The position numbers and the translations under genes were made by a program. The notes under the pieces are model-generated. The model ran no database searches, was not told the DNA's origin, and saw nothing but the letters and a program-made list of their open reading frames with translations. Positions 16,301-22,645 of a DNA stretch of 64,000 bases are shown one piece after another. Source of the stretch: DASREM01 sp035652095. GTDB taxonomy: Bacteria; Acidobacteriota; Terriglobia; Terriglobales; Acidobacteriaceae. Each line of letters opens with the position of its first letter. Position 1 is the first letter of the stretch. The stretch is from positions 310,001 through 374,000 of the forward strand of contig DASREM010000028.1 in assembly GCA_035652095.1 (NCBI GenBank), given 5' to 3'.

Positions 16301-16607
16301 GGAGTTCCATTTTGCGGGGCTGAGCCTGCTTTTGGGCCTGCTCTGCCGCAGCTGCAAGTTGCTGGTACTCGGAGTTGCTTTCAACGGCCTTGAGGTCTTT
16401 GTCGCTCTTGGAGGTGGCGGTGTTCAGGAAGGCGGTATAACGCTCTTTCCAGGTGTTCTGGAAAGCCTTCCAGGGACGCTGGCCGTACGCCTCATCCCAC
16501 AGCGCCCAGAAGAGGCTCGCCATGAGGACGACCATGGCGACCACGTAGTGGATCGCGTACGACTTGGTTACGATCGGATCTTGCTCGGGGACAGGTTGCT
16601 CAGGCAC
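13338..16607 (-). CDS. Membrane-anchored octaheme cytochrome c of the b/Rieske complex
   Basis: This 1089-residue protein starts at GTG 16607 with GGAGG 5 nt before. It has one membrane segment (about 19-38), a predicted coiled coil (80-215), and eight CxxCH heme sites near residues 251, 303, 341, 374, 543, 686, 834 and 958. Hemes 4-8 are each followed by a Met-Pro motif (Met 497, 634, 782, 904, 1006), so they look like five fused class I cytochrome c domains; hemes 1-3 lack one and resemble a multiheme module. The heme domains face the periplasm. It lies downstream of the Rieske, cytochrome b6 and subunit IV genes, and is expected to replace cytochrome c1/f as the electron outlet. Confidence 0.88.
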   Translation of the reverse strand: MPEQPVPEQDPIVTKSYAIHYVVAMVVLMASLFWALWDEAYGQRPWKAFQNTWKERYTAFLNTATSKSDKDLKAVESNSEYQQLAAAAEQAQKQAQPRKMELQKQIADLNAQVLAVQNVFTDKRAYVNYLTYHIETEESASGKASNKKDLEEYKKKQWTVEFPDGHKEKYDFPHLEEKYNALKDERTKLNAELGDLLKPVTEAQTKLSEYINDHLVDLTPSQIEGLEKKTKDWDPQIVQINVAEANIVDRCESCHMGAREPLKITAAVMTPKGQKKPDEYAQAFVSHPDPELLKAHDPEKFGCSPCHQGNGRATTSVEKAHGNYEHWLWPLYPAQNVQAGCQTCHSADMYLPKASSGSWEVINLGKRLFRERGCNGCHRYEGYDREPEDLNSVSQQIKQFELQKIDNLKQADYLMKQADAAQSNEEANQLNEKAVGLRVANSKMDGRIQQLDFQSHSLMQDMKKIGPNLKDIRLKLNKNWIPVWLKKPTDFRPTTKMPNFRLTDHQIQAISAYIWQSALTDKAPQQKPGNAEHGKQLFETRGCLACHSMGEGSSEIGGSFAANLTRVGEKANYDYLVRWIHNARERTRPYCPYEKKDIGPEDYAKKGLPYQFDLQHSKCPNDGHELQVQNMTVMPSLRLSVEDAQDIASYLITRKQKQPTDYPEASFMDDPNLKEEGKKWVRHYGCAGCHEISGFEDEGRIGTELTFEGSKPIERLDFALFTEAAQRGNKEPITDKEDLARLPEGPAKGPWYDHKGFFEHKLAEPNIYDQGKIKSETEALRMPNVHLSKDQIQALTTFLLGSQETSLPASYQYKPGDTRKDIQEGWWIVTKYNCMGCHQFTPGQETALMKQQYYRDNPEQLPPKLLTEGARVDPEWLRRFLSNPALSSSDTNRNGVRPYLAVRMPTFSFSDNELRKLVRFFQALSQQPIPYIPEEVPTLTAKETDMARSLFSSTAAPCLKCHATGDAAHDKTATAPNFLLARERLKPDWVERWIIDPQAVSPGTSMPSGLFRKQGSQWVFAGPTPPTFQGYDKDHTKLLVDYIFQLTPEEQRRVASAMGHARASNREPGSPKTATTASASQRAMTGGSR

Positions 16608-16621
16608 CGAATCCTCCAGAA

Positions 16622-16749
16622 TCTGTCTTTGGTCGTTGGTCTTTGGTCATCAGCTATTAGCCCTTAGCTTTCTCGCCTCAGCGTCTCACCTCGGTGGTTG
16701 CCTGCTTTGGCCAACGACCAACGACCAAAGACCTAAAGCCGACCAACGA
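16622..16749. repeat. Inverted pair of heptamer arrays inside the bc operon
   Basis: The left arm 16622-16670 is seven heptamers (49 bp), drifting from TTGGTCG-like units to TTAGCTT-like units without losing phase. The right arm 16708-16749 is six heptamers such as CGACCAA. The two arms are reverse complementary over the TTGGTCG/CGACCAA units. The pair fills the gap between subunit IV and the octaheme cytochrome, 14 bp before the latter's GTG start. Confidence 0.88.
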
Positions 16750-16755
16750 CGGTCT

Positions 16756-17685
16756 TCAAACGTTAAACCACGGCGTAATCCACACGTACTTGATGTTGAA
16801 CGCCAGGCGCAGCAGCATCTTGATGGGCAGGCCGATCATGGTGAGCATGAAGAACATCATGATCGAGTACTGCAACAGGCTCATGCGCCGGTAATCTTTC
16901 GGGTTATAGCGGCGGAACAGGCCATGCACGATCATTCCGCCGATAACGTAATAACCGCCGACAATAATTGCGCCAAAAATGGCTTTCGCCACGTTGCTGG
17001 TGATGTTGAACAAATCCGGCAAGTCGCGGTTCACTTCGTAGATCAAGCGATTGTGATCCCACGTCTGGCCGGGCCAGAACCACTGCCAGCCCGGGCCGCG
17101 GATGAACGTGCCGATGATGATCATCGCCACCCAAAGAATGATGAAGCCGAACAAGAAGGTCCCGATGGAGAACTTGCGCTGCTTCCAGGTGTAGTAGCCG
17201 CTGCCCAGCGGGTTGGTGTCAATGTAGGGAATCACCATCAGCCCGATGATGATCAGCGTCGGCATGACCACGCCGGCGATCCAGGGATCGAAATAGACAA
17301 GCATCTCCTGCAAGCCCAGGAAGTACCAAGGCGCTTTTGCCGGGTTCATGGTGAGGTTGGGATTCGCGGGCTCTTCGAGAGGAGCGCTCAACGTAATGGA
17401 CCAGACCATGAGAATCAGGGTGACGATCATAGCGGCGAGGAACTCGATGCGGAGCAGAAACGGCCAGACGTGGATCTCTTTTTGCCAGCCAGGGCGGAAG
17501 GGCCAGGTCTTGCGATGGTGTGTTTTGGCCATCGCGGGATCGGATTCGAGCTTTTCGATCAGTTCATCGTTGGCGCGAGCCTGCTTCCAGGCGAGATAAC
17601 AATAGAAGATCAGCAGCGGGATGAGAGCTACGATCGGTACATTGTCAGGCGTGGACGAGATTTCCCAGAGTTGTCGCCAATCCAT
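16756..17685 (-). CDS. Cytochrome b subunit IV-like protein
   Basis: The ATG at 17685 follows GGGAGACACT and starts MDWRQLWEISSTPDNVPIVA; a longer frame to 17748 runs into a repeat. The 309-residue protein has one N-terminal membrane helix, a cytosolic loop, then helices corresponding to the C-terminal half of cytochrome b. The quinol-site loop reads NPAKAPWYFLGLQEML, so the glutamate of the classical PEWY motif is absent, as in other split menaquinol-type subunits I recall. After the usual three helices there are further membrane segments (GAIIVGGYYVIGGMIVHG and SIMMFFMLTMIGLPIKMLL). It forms the Qo site together with the b6-like subunit and the Rieske protein. Confidence 0.88.
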   Translation of the reverse strand: MDWRQLWEISSTPDNVPIVALIPLLIFYCYLAWKQARANDELIEKLESDPAMAKTHHRKTWPFRPGWQKEIHVWPFLLRIEFLAAMIVTLILMVWSITLSAPLEEPANPNLTMNPAKAPWYFLGLQEMLVYFDPWIAGVVMPTLIIIGLMVIPYIDTNPLGSGYYTWKQRKFSIGTFLFGFIILWVAMIIIGTFIRGPGWQWFWPGQTWDHNRLIYEVNRDLPDLFNITSNVAKAIFGAIIVGGYYVIGGMIVHGLFRRYNPKDYRRMSLLQYSIMMFFMLTMIGLPIKMLLRLAFNIKYVWITPWFNV

Positions 17686-17702
17686 AGTGTCTCCCGAATC
17701 CG

Positions 17703-17784
17703 TGTAGCGACAGCCGCCTCGGCTGCCGGGTCGAGCTGCGGAGCTCATGCTCCGCTGGGCAGGTGAGACACCTGCCCGCTACGC
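17703..17784. repeat. Cloverleaf-like cluster of three hairpins
   Basis: Three perfect hairpins follow one another: CAGCCG/CGGCTG (17711-17725, 3-nt loop), GCGGAGC/GCTCCGC (17738-17755, 4-nt loop) and GGGCAGGTG/CACCTGCCC (17757-17777, 3-nt loop). The whole is bracketed by GTAGCG (17704-17709) and CGCTAC (17777-17782), which can pair as a closing stem. The first hairpin is the CAGCCG-family repeat in the orientation opposite to the copy at 18802. It fills the gap between the cytochrome b6 and subunit IV genes. Confidence 0.8.
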
Positions 17785-17792
17785 GAGACTTG

Positions 17793-18737
17793 CTACTTCT
17801 TTTCTTTCACTTCTGAGGCCAGCATGACCGGGGCCGGGCCGGAGATGCCGCCATCTTTTCTTACGCGCCAGAAATGCACGATCATGAAAATCGAAGCCAC
17901 GATCGGAATGCCGATGCAGTGCCAGATGTAGGACCGGAGCAGGGCATTGGCGTCCACGATCGAGCCGCCCAGCAGGCCGAAGCGGACATCGTTATAGGGC
18001 GTCATGTGCAACATCGGTCCGAACGGTCCTTCGTGCCCGAGCAGCGGCGTCGCGCGGGCCATGTTGGTGCCCACCGTGACGGCCCAGAATCCGAGTTGAT
18101 CGTCCGGGAGCAGGTAGCCGGTGAACGAGAGCAGCAGCGTGAGCACAAGAAGAATCACGCCGACGTTCCAGTTGAACTCACGCGGCTTCTTGTATGAGCC
18201 GGTCAGAAATACGCGGAACATGTGCAGCCAGACTGCGATCACCATCAGGTGAGCGGCCCAGCGATGCATGTTGCGCAGAATTTTCCCGAAGGGGACGTCG
18301 TGCTCGAGGTAGAGCACGTCGCGGAACGCCTGCACCTTGGTCGGGTGGTAATAGAACATCAGCAGCACGCCGGTGAAGGTGAGCACGATGAAGAGGTAGA
18401 ACGTGATCCCGCCCATGCCCCAGGTGTAGCTGTAGCGAACGGCGTCGCGGTTGATCTTGGCCGGGTGGAGATGGAGGAATACGTTGGACAGCACGCCCAA
18501 CGCGCGATTGCGCGGCGTGTCGTCGTGTTTGTGGCGGAAGATTGATGTGTAGACCTGCGTCTTGGTCGGATCCTTCAGGCCTTCGATCTGCTCCTTCGCC
18601 TTGGCCGGCATATCGGTCTTGAGCGACTGGATGTCGTCCTTGACGCCGGCTTTCACGCGCTCGAGCAGTCCGACACGAGCGCCGTTGCCGTTGGTTCCGG
18701 GCCTACCGTTGCTGCCGTTCTTGTTGTCTTCCGCCAT
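17793..18737 (-). CDS. Cytochrome b6-like subunit of the b/Rieske complex
   Basis: This 314-residue protein starts with an ATG preceded by AAGAGGAACGA. The first 100 residues are a polar, Gly/Asn/Lys-rich cytosolic extension absent from canonical b6 (about 215 residues). Four membrane helices follow. The heme-ligand His pairs are visible in MHRWAAHLMVIAVWLHMFRV and YIWHCIGIPIVASIFMIVHF, with one pair binding each of the two b hemes. VRKDGG closes the core. It is an inner-membrane quinol-oxidising subunit encoded between the Rieske and subunit IV genes. A C-terminal conserved sequence (GPAPVMLASEVKEKK) is specific to this type. Confidence 0.93.
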   Translation of the reverse strand: MAEDNKNGSNGRPGTNGNGARVGLLERVKAGVKDDIQSLKTDMPAKAKEQIEGLKDPTKTQVYTSIFRHKHDDTPRNRALGVLSNVFLHLHPAKINRDAVRYSYTWGMGGITFYLFIVLTFTGVLLMFYYHPTKVQAFRDVLYLEHDVPFGKILRNMHRWAAHLMVIAVWLHMFRVFLTGSYKKPREFNWNVGVILLVLTLLLSFTGYLLPDDQLGFWAVTVGTNMARATPLLGHEGPFGPMLHMTPYNDVRFGLLGGSIVDANALLRSYIWHCIGIPIVASIFMIVHFWRVRKDGGISGPAPVMLASEVKEKK

Positions 18738-18801
18738 TCGTTCCTCTTAAGGTTCTTCGTACCGCCGGCGTTTGCCGGGTTCGTTTCGAGCCTCGCTCGA
18801 C

Positions 18802-18828
18802 CGACAGCCGAGGCGGCTGTCGCTACAC
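18802..18828. repeat. Palindromic intergenic repeat, best copy of the CAGCCG family
   Basis: CGACAGCCG and CGGCTGTCG form a perfect 9-bp inverted repeat with a 3-nt spacer, followed by CTACAC. Reverse-complemented it matches 17702-17728 at about 26 of 27 bases. It lies in the 100-bp gap between the Rieske and cytochrome b6 genes. Confidence 0.85.
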
Positions 18829-18837
18829 CGGCTTCTC

Positions 18838-20160
18838 TTATGCTGGCAAGAATGCTCCGTCGTCGTTGAAATGGCTCGGTTGGCCCTTGGGCCATTGATA
18901 GAGTTTCGATACGTCCACCAGGATTTGACCGTCGGGCGCCAGTTCTACGTGGGCGCGGTCCATCGGACGTGGCGCCGGGCCTTCGAAGTTCACGCCTTCG
19001 CTGTCATAACCGCTGCCGTGGCAGGGGCACTTGAATTTGTTTTCCGCAGGCTTCCAGTCGGGCGTGCAGCCGAGATGGGTGCAGCGCGCGTAGATCACGA
19101 AAATGCGGTCCGGCGTGCGGTCCACCCATATGCGGTATTTCTGCTGGAACTTGGTATCTACCCCAAGGCCGAAGTCGGACGGGTAGCCGATCTTGAATGA
19201 AGTAGCGGGTTCGAACAGAGTGCGGGGCAGAAAGAAACGGAAAAAGGCAATGAGCCAGGTTGTAAGAAACGCGGCGACGCACGCCCATGCGAGGCGCCGG
19301 CGGCCTTGATTTACGGGCCCGTCTTCGGGACCCACGGCAGCCACGCCTCCAGCAGCCGCGGCTTTCGAGGTGCCGACCGCAGGTGTTCCAACGTAGGTGG
19401 TTGAGGTACCGGTGCGTGCAACGGGTGAACCGGCAGCGACGGCAGCGGCTCTCGGTGCGGCAGGAGTCGGGGCGGCAGTACGGGCAGCCGGAGCAGCAGC
19501 AGCCGGAGCTGCCGGAGCGGCGGCCGGGGCTGCTGGCTCTCCTAACAAAGTCGCGACTTCAGCATCGTTCAATGGTGGAAGGTTGTTGCGCTTGCGGCGC
19601 GCCTGCTCGGCGGCAATGGACGACTTGCTCCACTTCTTTCCGGCGGCAACCTGCTTCTGAACTTCGGGGCTGATATCTCCAGCGACCGCTGGAGTTGCGG
19701 CCGCAGCGGCCACGGGGGGAGCGGCAGTGGCGGGTGAGGCGGCGGGGGGCGCGACCTCTCCCAGCAGCGCGGCGACTTCGGCGTCGTTCAGCGGAGGCAG
19801 ATTATTGCGGTTGCGCCGAGCCTGCTCGGCGGCGATCGACGACTTGCTCCACTTCTTACCGGCGGCAACCTGTTTCTGAACTTCGGGGCTGATATCTCCA
19901 GAGGATGCTGTCACGGCTGCAGGTGCGGGAGTTGGTGGAGCGGCGGCTGGGACAGGAGCGGCTGGTGCTGGCGCGCTGGCGCCATTGCCCCCGGCTTCCC
20001 ACGACATGGGTTGGCCGGCCTTCAGCGCTTCAATATCGGCATCGGAAAGGAGCGGCAGGCCAGAGCGCTTGCGATAGGCCTGCTCGGCCGCGATCACGGA
20101 GTTGTTGAGCGCATTGCGCGGCCACTTGGGAAGCCGCCCCAGAACGCCGGTCTCTGCCAT
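18838..20160 (-). CDS. Rieske iron-sulfur protein with repeated N-terminal extension
   Basis: The ATG at 20160 follows AAGAAGGA; a GTG three codons earlier is the alternative. Of 440 residues only the last about 150 form the Rieske domain, with CTHLGC (about 360) and CPCHGSGY (about 378) giving the Cys2His2 ligands of the [2Fe-2S] cluster and the disulfide. One membrane anchor spans about 290-311. The first 280 residues are Ala/Pro linkers joining three copies of a unit containing IAAEQAxRxRxxLPxLxDA (about 18-49, 88-135, 161-208); copies 2 and 3 are nearly identical over 48 residues. This extension is cytoplasmic and absent from ordinary Rieske proteins of about 180-220 residues. Confidence 0.92.
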   Translation of the reverse strand: MAETGVLGRLPKWPRNALNNSVIAAEQAYRKRSGLPLLSDADIEALKAGQPMSWEAGGNGASAPAPAAPVPAAAPPTPAPAAVTASSGDISPEVQKQVAAGKKWSKSSIAAEQARRNRNNLPPLNDAEVAALLGEVAPPAASPATAAPPVAAAAATPAVAGDISPEVQKQVAAGKKWSKSSIAAEQARRKRNNLPPLNDAEVATLLGEPAAPAAAPAAPAAAAPAARTAAPTPAAPRAAAVAAGSPVARTGTSTTYVGTPAVGTSKAAAAGGVAAVGPEDGPVNQGRRRLAWACVAAFLTTWLIAFFRFFLPRTLFEPATSFKIGYPSDFGLGVDTKFQQKYRIWVDRTPDRIFVIYARCTHLGCTPDWKPAENKFKCPCHGSGYDSEGVNFEGPAPRPMDRAHVELAPDGQILVDVSKLYQWPKGQPSHFNDDGAFLPA

Positions 20161-20200
20161 CCGTCTCACTCCTTCTTGACTTGTTCTTACCTAAGCCCGG

Positions 20201-21205
20201 TCAATCTCCTGCCAGCAAGCAATCCTGGTCGAGTTCTACGCCCGCCGCGGTTGCGACCAGGTCCGCGAGCGCAGAGATAAACGTGGGCGAGTCGTTCAGC
20301 CCGGCAGTCATTTCAAATTTGTGAATTCCCAGTCCCGCGGCTTCCTCGCGGGCTTCGTGATCGATCTCCCCCAGGGTCTCGACGTGATCGGAGACAAAAG
20401 AGATCGGGACGATACAGACTTCCTGTACCTTTTCAGTGGACAGGTCGCGCAAGGTGCGATGGAGCGAGGGCTGCAGCCACTTGCTGGCGCCTACTTTGCT
20501 CTGGTAGCAGAGGCGGTGATGATTGGCCCACCCGCCGCGGCGCATTACCAGTTCGACGGTTTCCTCGATCTGGCGCTGGTAGGGATCGCCTTTTTCGATG
20601 ACCGCGACAGGTACACTGTGCGCGCTGAAAACAAGCTCGGGAACCGCTGGATCGGAGAAACGGGAGAGCGCTTCTTCTATTTTCTCCACCAGCGAATCCA
20701 GGTAGAGGTCATGCTTGTAGAAGGTCTCGATGGTGTGAACGGGGAGCCGGCCACGATACTGGCGGTTCCACTCGTTGAGGCTGCTGCCGGTGGTGGTGGC
20801 GGAATAATGCGGGTAGAGAGGCAGCAGGACGACCTCATTGCAGTGCGCCTCGAGAAGCTGAATGATTGCTTCTTCGGTAAACGGGTGCCAGTAGCGCATC
20901 GCCACGAAACAGCGTGCGTCAATGCCGCCATCAGTCAGGCGGTTCTGCAAGGCCAGAGCCTGCTGCTCGGTAAAGCGACGGATTGGCGAGGCTCCGCCCA
21001 TGACCGCGTAGTGGTGCTGAACTTTCTTGGCGCGAGTGGTTGAAATCAGCTTGGCGAGCGGTCTGCGACCGATACGCGCGAAAGGGAAGTCAATAATGTC
21101 AGGATCGCAAAACAGGTTGTATAGAAAAGGTTCGATCGCTTCCAGTCTGTCGGGCCCGCCCAGCTGAAACAGAACCACTCCAAGACGCCGGTTTAGATTC
21201 GCCAT
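20201..21205 (-). CDS. hemH: Ferrochelatase
   Basis: The ATG at 21205 is preceded by AGAGGGGG and begins MANLNRRLGVVLFQLGGPD, the conserved N-terminus; the longer frame to 21304 is rejected. The 334-residue protein has the family landmarks: YAVMGGASPIRRFTEQQA (porphyrin pocket), VAMRYWHPFTEEAI, PLYPHYSATTTGSSLNEW, FSAHSVPVAV with the catalytic His, and SFVSDHVETLGEID. It inserts ferrous iron into a porphyrin in the last step of heme synthesis, in the cytosol or on the membrane. It is the first gene of the respiratory block, 40 bp upstream of the Rieske gene, so heme supply and cytochrome synthesis are linked. Confidence 0.95.
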   Translation of the reverse strand: MANLNRRLGVVLFQLGGPDRLEAIEPFLYNLFCDPDIIDFPFARIGRRPLAKLISTTRAKKVQHHYAVMGGASPIRRFTEQQALALQNRLTDGGIDARCFVAMRYWHPFTEEAIIQLLEAHCNEVVLLPLYPHYSATTTGSSLNEWNRQYRGRLPVHTIETFYKHDLYLDSLVEKIEEALSRFSDPAVPELVFSAHSVPVAVIEKGDPYQRQIEETVELVMRRGGWANHHRLCYQSKVGASKWLQPSLHRTLRDLSTEKVQEVCIVPISFVSDHVETLGEIDHEAREEAAGLGIHKFEMTAGLNDSPTFISALADLVATAAGVELDQDCLLAGD

Positions 21206-21516
21206 CCCCCTCTTTCCCCGGAAGTGGCCGAATGTTACCTCAAGCGTGTCGAAGTGGTCAATGGTCCGTGTCGTCCCTTTGGAGTGGATCGTGTCCTCCA
21301 ACACGACCTGTCTTTCCGGTGTGACCCTGAGCCGTGAGGCGATCCCGCTAGGCGCTGCGGCCCTTTCGGGTCGACGTCAGAGAAGTAGAAGGGAACTTAC
21401 CCGGGACGACGAGATGTCTCTATAGGCGCGATCCCTCGAGGCGCTGCGGCGCCTTGAGGGACGACCTCAGAAGGGAAATCATTGCGAGTAGACGCGCCTC
21501 AGTTACGAACCAGCCT
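21206..21516. other. Intergenic gap with two repeat hairpins
   Basis: No coding region is seen. The gap contains two direct, imperfect copies of a hairpin element about 47 bp long, at about 21340-21386 and 21429-21475, described separately. The remaining bases show no recognisable promoter box or RNA. It separates idh from hemH on the minus strand and should hold the hemH promoter. Confidence 0.6.
21340..21475. repeat. Two direct copies of a REP-like hairpin element
   Basis: Both copies start GCGATCCC, share GGCGCTGCGGC and end in GAC followed by GTCAGA or CTCAGA. In copy 2 the segment CCCTCGAGGCGC pairs with GCGCCTTGAGGG across a 4-nt loop (one G-T pair). Copy 1 pairs less well (CCCG/CGGG outer, GGC/GCC inner). 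The copies are about 88 bp apart in the same orientation. The sequence is unrelated to the CAGCCG family. Confidence 0.65.
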
Positions 21517-22551
21517 TCAGGCGCGTGTCGGCGCGGGCTCGGCTTCCGGGGTCTCCATGGCTTCGATCACGGAATCGGTAAATTCGGAGGTAGACGCTTT
21601 GCCTCCGATGTCACGGGTTAGCTTCTCCCGGGTGCGATATACCTTTTCCAGCGCGCGCTTGACCTTATCGGCCGCCGCGTGTTCGCCGAGATGGCGCATC
21701 ATGAGCAGACCTGAACGGATGACCGCGGTCGGATTGGCAAGATCCTTTCCGGCAATGTCGGGTGCGGAACCGTGGACGGCTTCAAAGATCGCGCAGTGAT
21801 CTCCGAAATTGGCACCCGGAACGAAGCCCAGGCCTCCGACGAAGGCGGCGCAAAGATCGGAAAGAATGTCGCCGTAAAGATTTTCCATGAGCAGCATGTC
21901 GTACTGGTAGGGGTTCATCACCAGCTGCATGCAGGTGTTGTCCACGATGTGCTCGCCGTAAGTGATCTCGGGATAGTCTTTGGAGACGTTGCGTGAGCAG
22001 CGCAGGAACAGGCCATCAGAAAGCTTCATGATGTTGGCCTTGTGGATGGCGTGGATCTTCTTGCGCTTGTTCTTGCGTGCGTATTCGAACGCGAACTTGG
22101 AGATGCGGGTAGAGGCCTTTTCGGTGATGATCTTCAGGCTTTCGACCACGCCCGGAACGACTTCGTGCTCGATGCCAGAGTACAAACCCTCGGTGTTCTC
22201 GCGCACGATGATGAGGTCAACATCCGGATAACGGGTCGGAATGTGAGGCAGGTTCCGAATGGGCCGGAAGTTCGCGTAAAGCTCGAACATCTTGCGGAGT
22301 TCGACGTTGATGCTGGCGAAACCGCCGCCGATGGGAGTCGTTACCGGACCCTTCAGCCCAATATGGGTGCGCTCGATGGACGAAATCAGCTCTTTGGGAA
22401 TGTACTCGTGGTACTTCTCGTAGGCCTCGGCGCCGGCTTCGAAGGTCTCCCATTCAAATTTGACGCCCGTAGCTTCAAGAATGCGGACTGCGGCGTTGGT
22501 GACTTCAGGTCCAATGCCATCTCCGGGTATCAGCGTTACTTTATGAGACAT
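21517..22551 (-). CDS. Isocitrate dehydrogenase, NAD-type isocitrate/isopropylmalate family
   Basis: The 344-residue protein opens with the family motif VTLIPGDGIGPEV and contains NTEGLYSG, which is typical of isocitrate rather than isopropylmalate enzymes. It also has HKANIMKLSDGLF, the metal-binding MENLYGDILSDLCAAFVGG, and EAVHGSAPDIAGKDLANP at the nucleotide site. It oxidatively decarboxylates isocitrate to 2-oxoglutarate in the TCA cycle. Lengths near 340 fit the short homo-oligomeric NAD-linked type, but cofactor choice cannot be proven by eye. It is cytosolic. A short period-8 array separates it from nrdR upstream. Confidence 0.88.
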   Translation of the reverse strand: MSHKVTLIPGDGIGPEVTNAAVRILEATGVKFEWETFEAGAEAYEKYHEYIPKELISSIERTHIGLKGPVTTPIGGGFASINVELRKMFELYANFRPIRNLPHIPTRYPDVDLIIVRENTEGLYSGIEHEVVPGVVESLKIITEKASTRISKFAFEYARKNKRKKIHAIHKANIMKLSDGLFLRCSRNVSKDYPEITYGEHIVDNTCMQLVMNPYQYDMLLMENLYGDILSDLCAAFVGGLGFVPGANFGDHCAIFEAVHGSAPDIAGKDLANPTAVIRSGLLMMRHLGEHAAADKVKRALEKVYRTREKLTRDIGGKASTSEFTDSVIEAMETPEAEPAPTRA

Positions 22552-22555
22552 AAGA

Positions 22556-22626
22556 GAATTTACGGATTGAGAAATTGTCGAATTTGCCGGACCAACTATT
22601 CCGGCAATCCATAAAATCTGGCACTC
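22556..22626. repeat. Array with 8-bp period and central hairpin
   Basis: Four octamers in phase (GAATTTAC, GGATTGAG, AAATTGTC, GAATTTGC; 22556-22587) are followed by a hairpin TTGCCGG/CCGGCAA and three further octamers (GGCAATCC, ATAAAATC, TGGCACTC; 22603-22626) that loosely complement the first. It lies between idh and nrdR. It is like the heptamer arrays except for the period. Confidence 0.5.
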
Positions 22627-22645
22627 TCACCATTCGTCAATCTCT

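Noticed and set aside
16564..17766. 400-codon plus-strand frame across the subunit IV gene
   Set aside because: Antisense shadow; His/Asp/Arg-rich and crosses two intergenic repeats.
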